A DNA stretch of 64,000 nt from Asticcacaulis sp. AND118 (GTDB lineage Bacteria > Pseudomonadota > Alphaproteobacteria > Caulobacterales > Caulobacteraceae): assembly GCF_020535245.1 (NCBI RefSeq), contig NZ_CP084911.1:260001-324000 (forward strand). Reading direction: 5' to 3'. Under the pieces are notes generated by a model. The model was not told where the DNA came from. It did no database searches and saw only the letters and a list, made by a program, of their open reading frames with translations. Numbering within the stretch: position 1 is the stretch's first letter; every line of letters begins with the position of its first letter. Below are positions 35,122 through 43,612 of this stretch, one piece after another. Both the position numbers and the translations under genes were made by a program.

Positions 35122-35308
35122 ATACCTCCTTGGCTATGCTGGGGAGGGGGACCGCACGACGCGCGCAGCGCTAGATGCGGTGGTGGGGATTCTTTTTTAA
35201 TTTCAACCGACTGGATAAGCGGACATATCGCAAGATACCCCACCACCACACCTCACCGACTTCGTCGGCTCGTGCGGTCCCCCTCCCAGCCAAAGGCAGG
35301 GAGGTATG
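35122..35308. repeat. two inverted copies of the dispersed intergenic repeat
   Basis: Copy 2 (35122-35189) closely matches 20779-20846. Copy 3 (35236-35308) is its inverted, diverged partner, beginning CCCCACCACCAC and ending GGGAGGTATG. The pair brackets 46 AT-richer bases and could fold into a large hairpin between the GH16 and GH20 genes. Such paired arms resemble REP/BIME or short MITE-like elements. Confidence 0.65.
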
Positions 35309-35314
35309 AATAAA

Positions 35315-37906
35315 TTACTCCACCGTCACCGTCCGGCTCTTGCGGCGGCCATCAGGCGTGGTGACGCGCAGGTCGACCGGACCCGTCACCGCCACAGGGC
35401 CCGTATAGGCTTCCCACGTTCCGCCCTTCACCCGGTACTCGATCAAAGTCGCCGCGATCTCGGCATTGGCCAGCAATTGCCCGCCCTCGATCTTCGCCCC
35501 CGGCGGCGCGAGGCGATAGGTGATCCCCGCCTGATCGAGGAAACGCAAATGCACGCCCAACCGGTCGCGGAAGCCCTGCCATTCGCCCAGCACTGCCTTC
35601 GCATCGACCTTGCCGTCGCCATAGGTGTAGCTCTCGCCGGCCTTGTAGGCGACCTCCCAGCCCGCCTTGTGCCAGGCGCGTTCGGCCAGCGGCAACAGGC
35701 GCGGGAAGAGGCGGTATTCAGCTTCGGCGTCGGTGCGCACCACTTCCGTCCAGAGCTGGCCTTGCAGACCGGTAATGCCCCGCCCCCTGGCGTAGGGCGT
35801 CTTGTCGGCCACAGTGGTCCCCTGCCCGCGAATATCGGTCAGCAGCGAGGCATTGGCCGGCAGGTTTTCCGGCTGGAAGCTGAAGATCTTGAACAGGTCG
35901 GTGTCGCGCGACGCCCAGTCGTAGCCCGGCTCTTCCGGGTGCGGCGCCGGGGGCATGTCGAGATAGGTGATATCCGGCACCGAAATCACCGTTTCCCAGC
36001 CGCGATTGGCATGGTCGTGCGCTTCGGCAGCCGCCGGCCCCAGCAGGCCGCTCCAGATGTTCGACTGAACCACCCTGGGCATCTTCTTCGGGTCGGTGTG
36101 GCCCATGCCGTCGCTCCAGCCCGCCGTCTCTATGCCCTTTTCCGCCAGATAGCCGGCCACGCGCTCGATGAAATAGGGAGTAAGCTGAGCCGGAGTCAGC
36201 TTGTGCTCGGCCATAAAGGCCTTGCACGCCGGCGACTGCGTCCACGCGCCCGCCGTCTCGTCGGCCCCGATATGATAGCGTTTCAGCGGCACGCCCGCGG
36301 CCTTGTGCAGCTTCGCCGTTTCGTCGATCACCTTGTCGATGAAGGCGTAGGTGGCGGGGAGGCACACATTGAGCGTGTTGTCGTTGTAATGCTGGATCGA
36401 GCGGTAGGGCGTCTTATCTTCCGGCTCGACCAGACGGTATTGCACCGCGCCGGCCGCATCGCCGGCGGCGCTCAGGCGACGATAGCGGGCCTCCATGGAC
36501 CGGACCGCCGCGCGGCTGTGACCGGGCATGTCGAAGGACGGGATAACCTCGATGCCGCGCGCCTGCGCCGCCTTGAGTATCTCGATATAGTCGGCCTTGG
36601 TGAAATAGCCGTTGACCGGCGTCTCACGCTCCGGCCCGGCCCCCAGTTGCGGCAGAAGACAGGTGTCTTCCGCCGGATCGTGGCAGCGATAGCCGCCGAC
36701 CTGCGTCAGTTCGGGCAGGCCGTCGATCTCCAGACGCCAGCCCTCGTCCTCACCCAGATGCAGGTGCAGGCGGTTGAACTTATACGCCGCCATCTGCTCC
36801 AGCATGTCGAGCACGAAGGCCTTGGAGTGGAAGTTGCGCGCCACGTCGATATGCAGGCCTCGGAACGGCAGGCGCGGCGCGTCCTCGATGGACATGCGTA
36901 AGGTCTGCCCGCCGCCGAAGGCCGTCTGCTGGGCCAGCGAACGCAGGGCGTGGTTGGCCCCCGCCGTCGATCCGGCGGTGATGGAGACGCTGTGGGTGAC
37001 GTTGAGGCGATAGGCTTCGGGTTTCAGGCGGCGATCGACGGTCACGGCCACGGTCGGGCCTACCCCCTCCCCTGCACCGGCCGCGATCAGGGCCTGAATA
37101 GCCGGTTCGATGTCGGTGCGCTCCAGCCCCTTCAGGCGCAAGGCGAACCCCTTCGACAGGTCGAGCGGCGCGCCCTTTTGCAGCGTCACCTTGGCCGGGG
37201 TCGGCAGGATGACCACGGCCGGACGGGTCATGGCGATATTTCGCGCGGCGTTGCGTTCATAGGCGCGCTCAGGCGTCAGCCACTGCATCTTATCGTCGGG
37301 GCTCTGCGTGGCCAGTTTGGCCTCGTCGGTCATCGGCGCGACGAACGGCAGGGTCTCAAGTCCGGTTTCAGGATCGATCACCACCCGGCTCGCCGCAAGG
37401 GTGCGCGCGGCCAAACCCGGCGCGGCGACATAGACATTCGGCATGACGAAGCCGCGCGAATAAAAATGCCCCGGCGCCCACAGCCTGATCTCGTGCACAG
37501 CCCCGGCCTTCAGCACCGCTCCCGGCTTCGGCGTCACGGCGTAGAGGTCGCCATTGATCAGTTTCACATCGAAGGCATCGCTCTCGTGCGTCTTCAACGG
37601 CGCGACATAGGAGAAATAGAGCGTCCAGCCGCCGGGCAGGTCCGTGTCCTTCGGCAGGGTAAGCGTCAGGGTCGACAGGAAGCACGGCGCCCCGTCGCAG
37701 GTCTGACGGTTATCGACAATGGCGTAGCGATAGCCGAGATCGGCCCCCAGGGCGTCGAGATGGGCCTGAGACAGGGGCTCCGGGCTTTTGGCAGCCACCG
37801 GCGTCGCCACCACGGAGGCGACCGGTTCCGGCGTTGCGGCGCAGCCTGCGCTCAGCAGAAGGACGGCGGCCAGCGCGCTGAGGCTGACGGATTTCGCTAA
37901 GGTCAT
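35315..37906 (-). CDS. GH20 beta-N-acetylhexosaminidase lipoprotein
   Basis: The 863-residue protein begins with a lipoprotein signal (lipobox LSAGC, Cys about 22), then a CHB_HEX carbohydrate-binding domain, a GH20b domain, the GH20 TIM barrel and a C-terminal beta domain. The catalytic pair is D549-E550 in HIGADETAGAW, and FRGLHIDVARNFHSK opens the barrel. It releases terminal GlcNAc or GalNAc from chito-oligosaccharides or glycans and is anchored in a membrane. ATTGGTAGTTACCAAT upstream is a likely operator, similar in core to sites near the aminosugar genes at 48.1 kb. Confidence 0.94.
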   Translation of the reverse strand: MTLAKSVSLSALAAVLLLSAGCAATPEPVASVVATPVAAKSPEPLSQAHLDALGADLGYRYAIVDNRQTCDGAPCFLSTLTLTLPKDTDLPGGWTLYFSYVAPLKTHESDAFDVKLINGDLYAVTPKPGAVLKAGAVHEIRLWAPGHFYSRGFVMPNVYVAAPGLAARTLAASRVVIDPETGLETLPFVAPMTDEAKLATQSPDDKMQWLTPERAYERNAARNIAMTRPAVVILPTPAKVTLQKGAPLDLSKGFALRLKGLERTDIEPAIQALIAAGAGEGVGPTVAVTVDRRLKPEAYRLNVTHSVSITAGSTAGANHALRSLAQQTAFGGGQTLRMSIEDAPRLPFRGLHIDVARNFHSKAFVLDMLEQMAAYKFNRLHLHLGEDEGWRLEIDGLPELTQVGGYRCHDPAEDTCLLPQLGAGPERETPVNGYFTKADYIEILKAAQARGIEVIPSFDMPGHSRAAVRSMEARYRRLSAAGDAAGAVQYRLVEPEDKTPYRSIQHYNDNTLNVCLPATYAFIDKVIDETAKLHKAAGVPLKRYHIGADETAGAWTQSPACKAFMAEHKLTPAQLTPYFIERVAGYLAEKGIETAGWSDGMGHTDPKKMPRVVQSNIWSGLLGPAAAEAHDHANRGWETVISVPDITYLDMPPAPHPEEPGYDWASRDTDLFKIFSFQPENLPANASLLTDIRGQGTTVADKTPYARGRGITGLQGQLWTEVVRTDAEAEYRLFPRLLPLAERAWHKAGWEVAYKAGESYTYGDGKVDAKAVLGEWQGFRDRLGVHLRFLDQAGITYRLAPPGAKIEGGQLLANAEIAATLIEYRVKGGTWEAYTGPVAVTGPVDLRVTTPDGRRKSRTVTVE

Positions 37907-37989
37907 GTCGGGCTCCCCAGATCGATGTTTTCGATATGTGAGGGCGAATTTGAGACGAAATCAAGCTAAAAGTTATGATTTGGTTTTTA

Positions 37990-38005
37990 ATTGGTAGTTA
38001 CCAAT
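37990..38005. promoter_or_regulatory. GntR-type palindromic operator upstream of GH20
   Basis: ATTGGTAGTTACCAAT is a perfect 7-bp inverted repeat (ATTGGTA / TACCAAT) around GT. The TGGTnnnnACCA core fits HutC/NagR-type GntR operators. It lies 84 bases before the GH20 start. Confidence 0.6.
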
Positions 38006-38107
38006 ATAACGGATAGCTAGCGGATATACTATGGTAGCCCCGCCCTACGCCGCTTGACAACAGACCAAAAGCGTGAGAACAAATTAAGAACATAAAAGGA
38101 GGGCGTG

Positions 38108-38317
38108 ATGAGTCGGTTGTATGATGGCGCGTGGGTGCTGGTGGCCGGTCAGGCTTTTGCGCAACCGGCTATCGAGTGTCTCAAGGGCGTATTCCGCGTC
38201 GCCGACGCTCTTTACGACGAGGACGGCAGTGCTCTGGACCGATTGTTCGGGCGGCCCGCCATCCAGATGATTCTCGATCGGGACACGGCGCGTGAAAACG
38301 GGCTGATTCCGGGGTGA
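38108..38317 (+). CDS. small hypothetical protein (69 aa)
   Basis: A strong ribosome site, AGGAGGG, lies four bases before ATG 38108; a GTG at 38105 is too close to it. A TTGACA-like -35 element occurs near 38056. The protein is acidic with a central helix and no known motif, apparently cytoplasmic. The good initiation signals argue that it is real. Confidence 0.6.
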   Translation: MSRLYDGAWVLVAGQAFAQPAIECLKGVFRVADALYDEDGSALDRLFGRPAIQMILDRDTARENGLIPG

Positions 38318-38377
38318 TTTTTAACCCCTGCCCGTGTAAGAGACTATTTCTCCTCCCCTATTCGACCCGTGTGCGCC

Positions 38378-38566
38378 ATGTCCCCCGCTTTTATCGCTGC
38401 CAACGACAACCTGCCGCCCGAGGCCGAGCTGATCGCCGAGACGGTTGCCGCCTATGAGGCTGCCGGGGGTACGAGGGCGCAGGCGTTGTCCGATCTGCGC
38501 CGCGCCGTGCAGGCCTTGCGCCGCAACGGTTTGCGTGAAGCCCGCGCCCTCAAGGGCATGGAATAG
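38378..38566 (+). CDS. small helical hypothetical protein (62 aa)
   Basis: ATG 38378 is favoured; a GTG at 38369 is also in frame. The product opens SPAFIAANDNLPPEAE, where the AANDNLP pattern is one I recall in many tiny alphaproteobacterial proteins, and continues as a helix with basic residues. No function is known. The ribosome site is weak. Confidence 0.5.
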   Translation: MSPAFIAANDNLPPEAELIAETVAAYEAAGGTRAQALSDLRRAVQALRRNGLREARALKGME

Positions 38567-38607
38567 CCCCGGCGCGCGCGGTCAGGCGCGCCGTAAATTC
38601 ACAAAAC

Positions 38608-39006
38608 CTAGCGGAACAGGCCGCCCAGCAACTTGCCGATGCCGTCCTGACCGAGCAGGTTCGGCGCGGCTTCGGCGATGGCTTGCGGCAGTTGACCGCC
38701 TTGCGTCAACTGATCGACCACGCCCGGCAGGACATCGCCCAATTGGGCGGGATCGATTCCCAGTGACCCGGCCAGTTGATTGACCATGTCCGGTCCCAAC
38801 GCCGATTGCAGTTGCTCGAACGAAACCGGCAGGTTGGCGCCGTTCGACACCCACGACTGCACGACTTCAGCCAGACCGCCCTGTTGCAATTGGCCCAGCA
38901 CATCGCCGACCAGCCCCTGCCCGCCGAGTTGTTCCGCCAAACCGGCAATGTCCAGATTGCCCAGATCGAGCTTGCCGCCCAGGGCGCCCAGAATATCGTT
39001 CAACAT
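38608..39006 (-). CDS. YidB-like (DUF937) protein
   Basis: The 132-residue protein is Gly-, Leu- and Gln-rich with repeated LGGQGLVGDVLGQLQQGGLAEVVQSW-type helices, matching the YidB/DUF937 family. VSFEQLQSALGPDMVNQLAGSLGI is the family core. No biochemical role is established. It has no signal peptide or membrane helix. Confidence 0.85.
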   Translation of the reverse strand: MLNDILGALGGKLDLGNLDIAGLAEQLGGQGLVGDVLGQLQQGGLAEVVQSWVSNGANLPVSFEQLQSALGPDMVNQLAGSLGIDPAQLGDVLPGVVDQLTQGGQLPQAIAEAAPNLLGQDGIGKLLGGLFR

Positions 39007-39130
39007 GACCCGCTCCGTTCGTTGATATCATCGCCATCTAGCGCGGCGAATCGGCGGGAGTCGAGTCAAGAGCAGCGGTCACCGATACCCCGATAGGTGC
39101 GCAAACCTTTGCCTCACGCAGATGTTTACC

Positions 39131-40264
39131 TCAGCGCGGGCGCACCGGAATGTCCGTAATCACGTCGTAGAGCGCCTTGAGACACGCAATGCCCAGCGCC
39201 TGCGACCGCGACGGCGACCAAGCCTCGGTCGCGTCCGGGGCGTCGTCATGGTCCTTGAACGGCATTTCCAGCGTCATGGCGATGGCGCCATAGCGTTCGG
39301 CCACCGCATTGGTCGAAATGGCCAGATTGGCCTGACCGCGCGCATCGACGTCATAGCCGAATGTCGTCTGGAAATCGGGCGTGCGCGCCAGAAGGGCGTT
39401 CAGATAGCGGCGATAGAGGGCGTCGCGTTCGGGCGTCCAAGACGGCACGCCCTCGAACCCGGCCATGAAGACGTGCGGAATGGCCTCGTCGCCATGCACA
39501 TCGATGGCGAAATCGACGCCGGTAGCGTCCATGGCGTTGCGGATGGCCAGCACTTCCGGGCTCTTGTCCGCCGAGGGCTCGGCCCACTGACGGTTCAGAT
39601 CGGTGCCCGCGGCATTGGTGCGCAGATGGCCGCGCGCGCTGCCGTCCGGATTGACATTGAGCACGACTTGAAAAGTCGCTGCCGCCCGCAGCGCCACGGC
39701 TTCCGGCGCGTCACCGCAGAGCCAGGGAATGGCCCCCTCCATCCACCATTCGGCCATGGTTTCCCCCGGATGCTGGCGGGCATAGAGCCATACCGCGCGC
39801 GGGCCCTCGCCCAGCGTGAACAGGTCGAGGTCGCGTCCGTCGAGCGTTTGGCCCAAAACCCGGTGACCGACGCCCGGCAGGGTTTTCACGCGTTCGACCA
39901 GCGCGCGATGCCGGTCACTGTCATAGGGCGCGAAATAGGCCACCCACAGGCTGTCGGACACCGCTTTGTGACGGATGGTCAGCACCCCGTCGGCGTAATC
40001 GGTCTCGGCGAGCGTCCAATCGGCCTTGTCGGGGCTCACACGGGCCCTGTAGCCCGTCCAGCCGCCCGTATAGGCCGATCCCCCGGCATTGGTGAGACGC
40101 AGCTCCAGATCGGTCCCTGCGGCGCCGTCAACACGGAAATAGAACCACTGGTAATAGTGCGACTGATGATCCGCGCGGATGCTGAGGTCGAAACGCCCGA
40201 TGCCATAGTCCTGCACGACGTCGATATTGCCGCCGTCGAAGTCGGAATGGATGCTGATCGCCAT
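39131..40264 (-). CDS. M14 zinc carboxypeptidase, cytosolic-carboxypeptidase type
   Basis: Residues 1-110 form the beta-sandwich pro-like domain of CCP/Nna1 enzymes (SHYYQWFYFRV), and the catalytic domain follows. Zinc ligands are the His and Glu in RQHPGETMAEW and the His in DVHGDEAIPH; substrate-binding NVNPDGSARGHLRTNAAGTDLNR and the catalytic Glu in MTLEMPFKD are intact. Eukaryotic relatives trim poly-glutamate side chains; bacterial substrates are poorly known. There is no signal peptide. It is the last gene before the origin region. Confidence 0.92.
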   Translation of the reverse strand: MAISIHSDFDGGNIDVVQDYGIGRFDLSIRADHQSHYYQWFYFRVDGAAGTDLELRLTNAGGSAYTGGWTGYRARVSPDKADWTLAETDYADGVLTIRHKAVSDSLWVAYFAPYDSDRHRALVERVKTLPGVGHRVLGQTLDGRDLDLFTLGEGPRAVWLYARQHPGETMAEWWMEGAIPWLCGDAPEAVALRAAATFQVVLNVNPDGSARGHLRTNAAGTDLNRQWAEPSADKSPEVLAIRNAMDATGVDFAIDVHGDEAIPHVFMAGFEGVPSWTPERDALYRRYLNALLARTPDFQTTFGYDVDARGQANLAISTNAVAERYGAIAMTLEMPFKDHDDAPDATEAWSPSRSQALGIACLKALYDVITDIPVRPR

Positions 40265-40823
40265 GACGGCCTCCGGAAGAGTCTGAAAGCAAAGAAAGTT
40301 TCCATAGCGACCGAATCGGACGCCGTCACGTCATTTCACCGTGAAGCCGCACCGTGAAGCGATGTCACACTATCGGGGGATCAGTGACCCTCTGCCAATC
40401 CCGCAATCCCTTTGACTCCAAGCGATTCCGGGCGCAGTCACGCGGATTTGCGGCCAAAATCAGGTGTTTTGGGTCTCGATACAAGGCTCAACGGGAGGTT
40501 CGGGCGGCTTTTCGTTGGTCACCGGAGCCCCTCGTTTTCGGTGACCCTGCCCCGTTGTCTGTAATCCCGGAAATCCCGGTGACCGGTTTTAGGTGACCCT
40601 TGGGCGGTACTGTCTTAACCCCCTTTCCGTCGAAGTCCGCCTGAGCGACCCCTCAAAGGTCGCACAAGGCGGGCTCGGCACGATCGTTACCCCGCGTTCC
40701 TGAGCCCTGTTAAGAGAGTCTGTTAGTGAATCTAGTTAAATAGGTTAAGCGAAAAAAAAAGCCGAAATTCCCCTTTAAAATCAATAAGGGTACTATTTGT
40801 TAATCTCTGATCCCCCGTGGCTG

Positions 40824-41148
40824 CGTCACTGATCCCCCGCAGGGGCGGTCTTCGTTCCCCCGTGCAACGGGTCACCCTTCCCCCGATGATCGCATAGAGA
40901 AAAAGGAAGTATTTTCCACAGCTTGCCGACAGCTTTTTAACCATGATCCGGGCGAAAATGCGGTCACTAATCCCCCGAAAGCCGTCTTTTGAGGGCAAAA
41001 CCGCCGGAAAAGACCATCCGGTCACTGTTCCCCCGACTCACCTGCAGCGAATCGGTCACCGATCCCCCGTCAAGCTGGTCTTCAATCCCCCGAGAGTTTG
41101 GTCACTGTTCCCCCGACGAATCAGGGCAAAAAAGTCACCGATCCCCCG
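40824..41148 (+). repeat. main iteron array
   Basis: Nine direct near-identical 16-mers, consensus GGTCAC(T/C)(G/A)(A/T)TCCCCCG, in three blocks (40824-40885, 40962-40977, 41020-41148). Two variants (40847 and 41077) have GGTCTTC in place of GGTCACT. Spacing of 22-23 bases within blocks places RepA on one face of the helix. Confidence 0.9.
40937..40944 (+). promoter_or_regulatory. CtrA-like half site in the origin
   Basis: TTAACCAT matches the short CtrA recognition form described for Caulobacter. It lies between iteron blocks beside the DnaA-like box. A single 8-mer could occur by chance. Confidence 0.3.
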
Positions 41149-41158
41149 ATACAAAAGC

Positions 41159-42088
41159 CTAGAACCGTTTGTTCATAAGGCCGTCGATTTCCAGAGCCCG
41201 CTGGTCTTCGGCAGACTGACGCTCCAGCGATTTCAACGCGTCGCGCACCCTCACCCGCTCTTCCATATCGCGCTTGATGAAGTGCACGGCGGGAGACCCG
41301 TCATTGGTCTTGGTCAGGGTCATTTCGTATTCAGGCAGGGCGTTCTTGGCCACGATACGCTTGAGCAGATAGGTGAACTGCTTCAGCGGGCTGTCCGAGC
41401 CGGTTTTTTCGTGCAGGATCGAGATGCGGCAGGTCCAGCCGCTCTCCTGATCGCCGGCGTGCTTGCGCGCCACACGGTACAGGGCGCGTTCCATGCCGCC
41501 GGTGAGCAGGAAATAGTCCTGATGCATGGTCAGGAGCGAGCGTTCGGTGACGATCCCCTGATAAACCCAGTCGGATAAGGTGATGGAAATCCCGCGCGGG
41601 GCCTCGGTTTCCGGGTCGACCTCCAACTGAAAGGCGTCGATCCAGCCGAATTGCGCCTTGTCCTTGCGTTTCGGCGCGCGCAGTGAGGTTTGAATGGTCG
41701 TCGATTCCAGCCTTTGCAGGGCCGCATTCAGTTCCTGATACGACTTGCCGCCCGTATCGCGCTTGATGGCGCGCAGCAGATCATAAGACGTGGTCTTAAG
41801 AGTCCGCGGCAAGTCATTGACTCCCTGCTCTTTCAGCCGGTTCAGCGCCGACGCCGCCCAGATCATGATGTCGGCGTCCCAGATGGTCGCGATGCCGAAT
41901 TCGGCATTCCCGGAAACCTTGACCCAGGTGTCGCCGTCAGGGCTGGTATATTCGATGGGTTTCAGGCGCTTACGCTTGGCCAGACTGAAAAACGGCCGTT
42001 CCATCAGCTCGCGCTGGTCCTTCAGCGACATGTCGCTGACCAGCGGGATGAACAGGTCGAACTGCGATTCAGCGGAACGGCGGGCCAT
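41159..42088 (-). CDS. repA: replication initiator protein RepA (RPA family)
   Basis: The 309-residue protein matches the RPA-type plasmid initiators of alphaproteobacteria: ESQFDLFIPLVSDMSLKDQRELMERPFFSLAKRKRL at the start, then two winged-helix-like domains (ADIMIWAASALNRLKEQG, and the region around FQLEVDPETEAPRGISITLSDW). It would bind the iterons next to its 3' end and open the origin. It is the last gene of parA-small gene-repA on the minus strand, three bases behind the 111-aa gene, so copy control and partition are co-expressed. An initiator plus iterons means this molecule replicates independently of a DnaA-only origin. Confidence 0.92.
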   Translation of the reverse strand: MARRSAESQFDLFIPLVSDMSLKDQRELMERPFFSLAKRKRLKPIEYTSPDGDTWVKVSGNAEFGIATIWDADIMIWAASALNRLKEQGVNDLPRTLKTTSYDLLRAIKRDTGGKSYQELNAALQRLESTTIQTSLRAPKRKDKAQFGWIDAFQLEVDPETEAPRGISITLSDWVYQGIVTERSLLTMHQDYFLLTGGMERALYRVARKHAGDQESGWTCRISILHEKTGSDSPLKQFTYLLKRIVAKNALPEYEMTLTKTNDGSPAVHFIKRDMEERVRVRDALKSLERQSAEDQRALEIDGLMNKRF

Positions 42089-42090
42089 GA

Positions 42091-42426
42091 TCAGAGCTTG
42101 CCCTCGGCCTTCAGCTTGGCTTCCAGCACCTCGACGGCCTGCTCGAACACCTGCCCCAGAACGAGGCCCTGCGCGTCGGCGACGGCGTAGAAACGGCGCA
42201 GCGCCTCGTCCGTCACCTTCAGATTGAGCTGACGGTTACGCCCGGTGCGATAGCGGCGTTGCAGGACGGGTTCGACGGGCGCCGGCGCGGCCACGGCCTC
42301 ACGGCTGGGGAAGCCCCTCGCCTCGGCCACGGCGCGCAGACCTTCCTTGTCCGGCTTAGGTTTCGGTTTCGCATCGAAGGCCGACAGGTCGAGATCGTCA
42401 TCAAAGATCGAAGCGCGTTCTGACAT
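42091..42426 (-). CDS. small partition/stability protein between parA and repA
   Basis: The first 50 residues are charged and disordered. The last 55 (RNRQLNLKVTDEALRRFYAVADAQGLVLGQVFEQAVEVL) have the strand-helix-helix pattern of a ribbon-helix-helix DNA-binding domain. Proteins with this layout lie between parA and rep in related alphaproteobacterial replicons and are called stability/partitioning determinants. It probably replaces ParB as the centromere-binding partner of ParA (inference). It starts four bases after the parA stop. ParB-type HTH and CTPase motifs are absent. Confidence 0.8.
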   Translation of the reverse strand: MSERASIFDDDLDLSAFDAKPKPKPDKEGLRAVAEARGFPSREAVAAPAPVEPVLQRRYRTGRNRQLNLKVTDEALRRFYAVADAQGLVLGQVFEQAVEVLEAKLKAEGKL

Positions 42427-42429
42427 GGA

Positions 42430-43119
42430 TTAAGCGACCTCCTGAGCCGGCGCGACGTCCGGATTTTTAAGCAAATCAATGGCTTCGGCCACAAAGGCGC
42501 GGGCATTGGCCACGGCCTTGTCGATATTGGCGACCTGCAACGGATCGAGCGTCTCCAGCGACCCGCCGAACGAGAACATGGCCTTGAAGGCCTCGCGCTC
42601 GTGCAACTGCGTGTCGAACAGGCGGATGCCGTGCGCCCGCAACTGTTCGTGGATGGCCGACAGCGTGCGCGGCTTGATGACCGGATTGGTGCGCGTCAGA
42701 AGCACGGCGTGCGGGATCGGGCGGCGCGACTGGCGCTCGGTATTCTTGATCAGGCTCAAGGCCTTGGCCGCCTGTTTGGCGTCGAGCTGCGACCCCTGCG
42801 TTGGCACAACCACCAGATCCGAAGCCCCGATGGCATAGGCTACCGTCAGCGACGCCGTACCTTCGCAGTCGACGACCACGAACGGCGCTTCGGCGGCCGC
42901 CTCTTCTATCTTGTCGAGGATGTTTTCCTGATTGGCATCCGACACGATGCGGATATTGGCTGGGCAACCGTTCAGCTGCGACCAGGCGAGGATCGGACGG
43001 TTGGGGTCGGCATCGATGATGATGACCTGCGTCTTGCGCGCCAGTTGCGTCGCCATCAGCGTCGCCGCCGTGGTCTTGCCCACCCCGCCCTTTGGGGAGA
43101 TGAAGGAAATGACCGGCAT
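42430..43119 (-). CDS. parA: ParA-family partition ATPase
   Basis: The deviant Walker A KGGVGKTT is at residues 10-17, with IIIDADPNRP and VVVDCEGTAS as the other nucleotide motifs. At 229 aa it is the short type Ib ParA that lacks an N-terminal DNA-binding domain, the class that works with small RHH partners rather than ParB. It would move the replicon over the nucleoid before division. It heads the par-rep operon. Confidence 0.93.
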   Translation of the reverse strand: MPVISFISPKGGVGKTTAATLMATQLARKTQVIIIDADPNRPILAWSQLNGCPANIRIVSDANQENILDKIEEAAAEAPFVVVDCEGTASLTVAYAIGASDLVVVPTQGSQLDAKQAAKALSLIKNTERQSRRPIPHAVLLTRTNPVIKPRTLSAIHEQLRAHGIRLFDTQLHEREAFKAMFSFGGSLETLDPLQVANIDKAVANARAFVAEAIDLLKNPDVAPAQEVA

Positions 43120-43555
43120 GTCGGGCTCCTTTCGGACGGCTTCCGGCTGGCTATCGGGTAGCTGTCAGCTAACGCGGCCGGCCTTTGCGCAAAGGTTAAT
43201 GGAGTGTTAATAGTTGTGAGTGCGCCGATTCTGACGCGGGGTCCAGCGGGAAGGCATCTGGAAGCTAGGGACAAGCTTGATGAAAGCCCGCCGATAGACA
43301 TCCGCTATCCCGCCGAAAGCCGCCAGACAGATGCCCGTTAGCTTCCTGTTAGCCATAATCTAGCTTCCGAATAGCTAACGGAAAGTTAATAGCTAACGGA
43401 AATCCAGCCGATAGCCTGTGAATAGCCGTCGTAAAGCTATCAGATAGTTGATTGGTATCTTTTGGGTATCTTTGGGTGGTGAATGTGCGACCGGGGATCC
43501 GTAAATGTATGATTTTACTTGGATAACATTCTGGTATCCATTGGGTATCCAAATG
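43120..43555. other. upstream par region with GTTAGC/GCTAAC repeats, candidate centromere
   Basis: AATAGCTAACGGAAA occurs twice, at 43370-43384 and 43388-43402 (18-base step). GTTAGC or GCTAAC cores also occur at 43168, 43337 and 43348, and several GATAGC/GCTATC and GTTAAT words lie between 43150 and 43450. Repeats just upstream of a type Ib parA are where the centromere and operator usually lie. No gene is seen here. Confidence 0.55.
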
Positions 43556-43594
43556 AAGAGCCTCCGGCGGGCAGGGGCGCAGCCCCTGCACCCG
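43556..43594 (+). repeat. 39-bp direct repeat, left copy
   Basis: The 39-bp unit begins AAGAGCCTCCGG and contains the palindrome GCAGGGGC-N3-GCCCCTGC. It matches 44358-44396 at 37 of 39 positions and lies 18 bases before the 248-aa gene. Confidence 0.85.
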
Positions 43595-43612
43595 ATAACG
43601 TTTTGAGGGGAA

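Larger units (their letters stand above)
40265..41158. other. iteron-type replication origin region
   Basis: This 890-base gene-free region holds 11 copies of GGTCACTGATCCCCCG or close variants. One is inverted, at 40374-40389. Ten are direct, starting at 40802 (partial), 40824, 40847, 40870, 40962, 41020, 41054, 41077, 41100 and 41133, most about 23 bases apart (two helical turns). Weaker GGTGACC/GGTCACC halves occur at 40517, 40541, 40579 and 40592. An A/T-rich stretch (about 40720-40805) could be the unwinding element, and TTTTCCACA at 40912-40920 is one base from a DnaA box. The last iteron ends ten bases from the repA stop. Confidence 0.88.

Noticed and set aside
35306-36901. 531-codon plus-strand frame opposite GH20
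   Set aside because: It is Arg/Ala/His-rich shadow sequence; the minus strand encodes a complete GH20 enzyme.
40374-41148. Regular short repeats that could be taken for a CRISPR array
   Set aside because: The repeats are 16 bases, the gaps about 7 bases, and they adjoin repA; no cas gene is present. They fit iterons.
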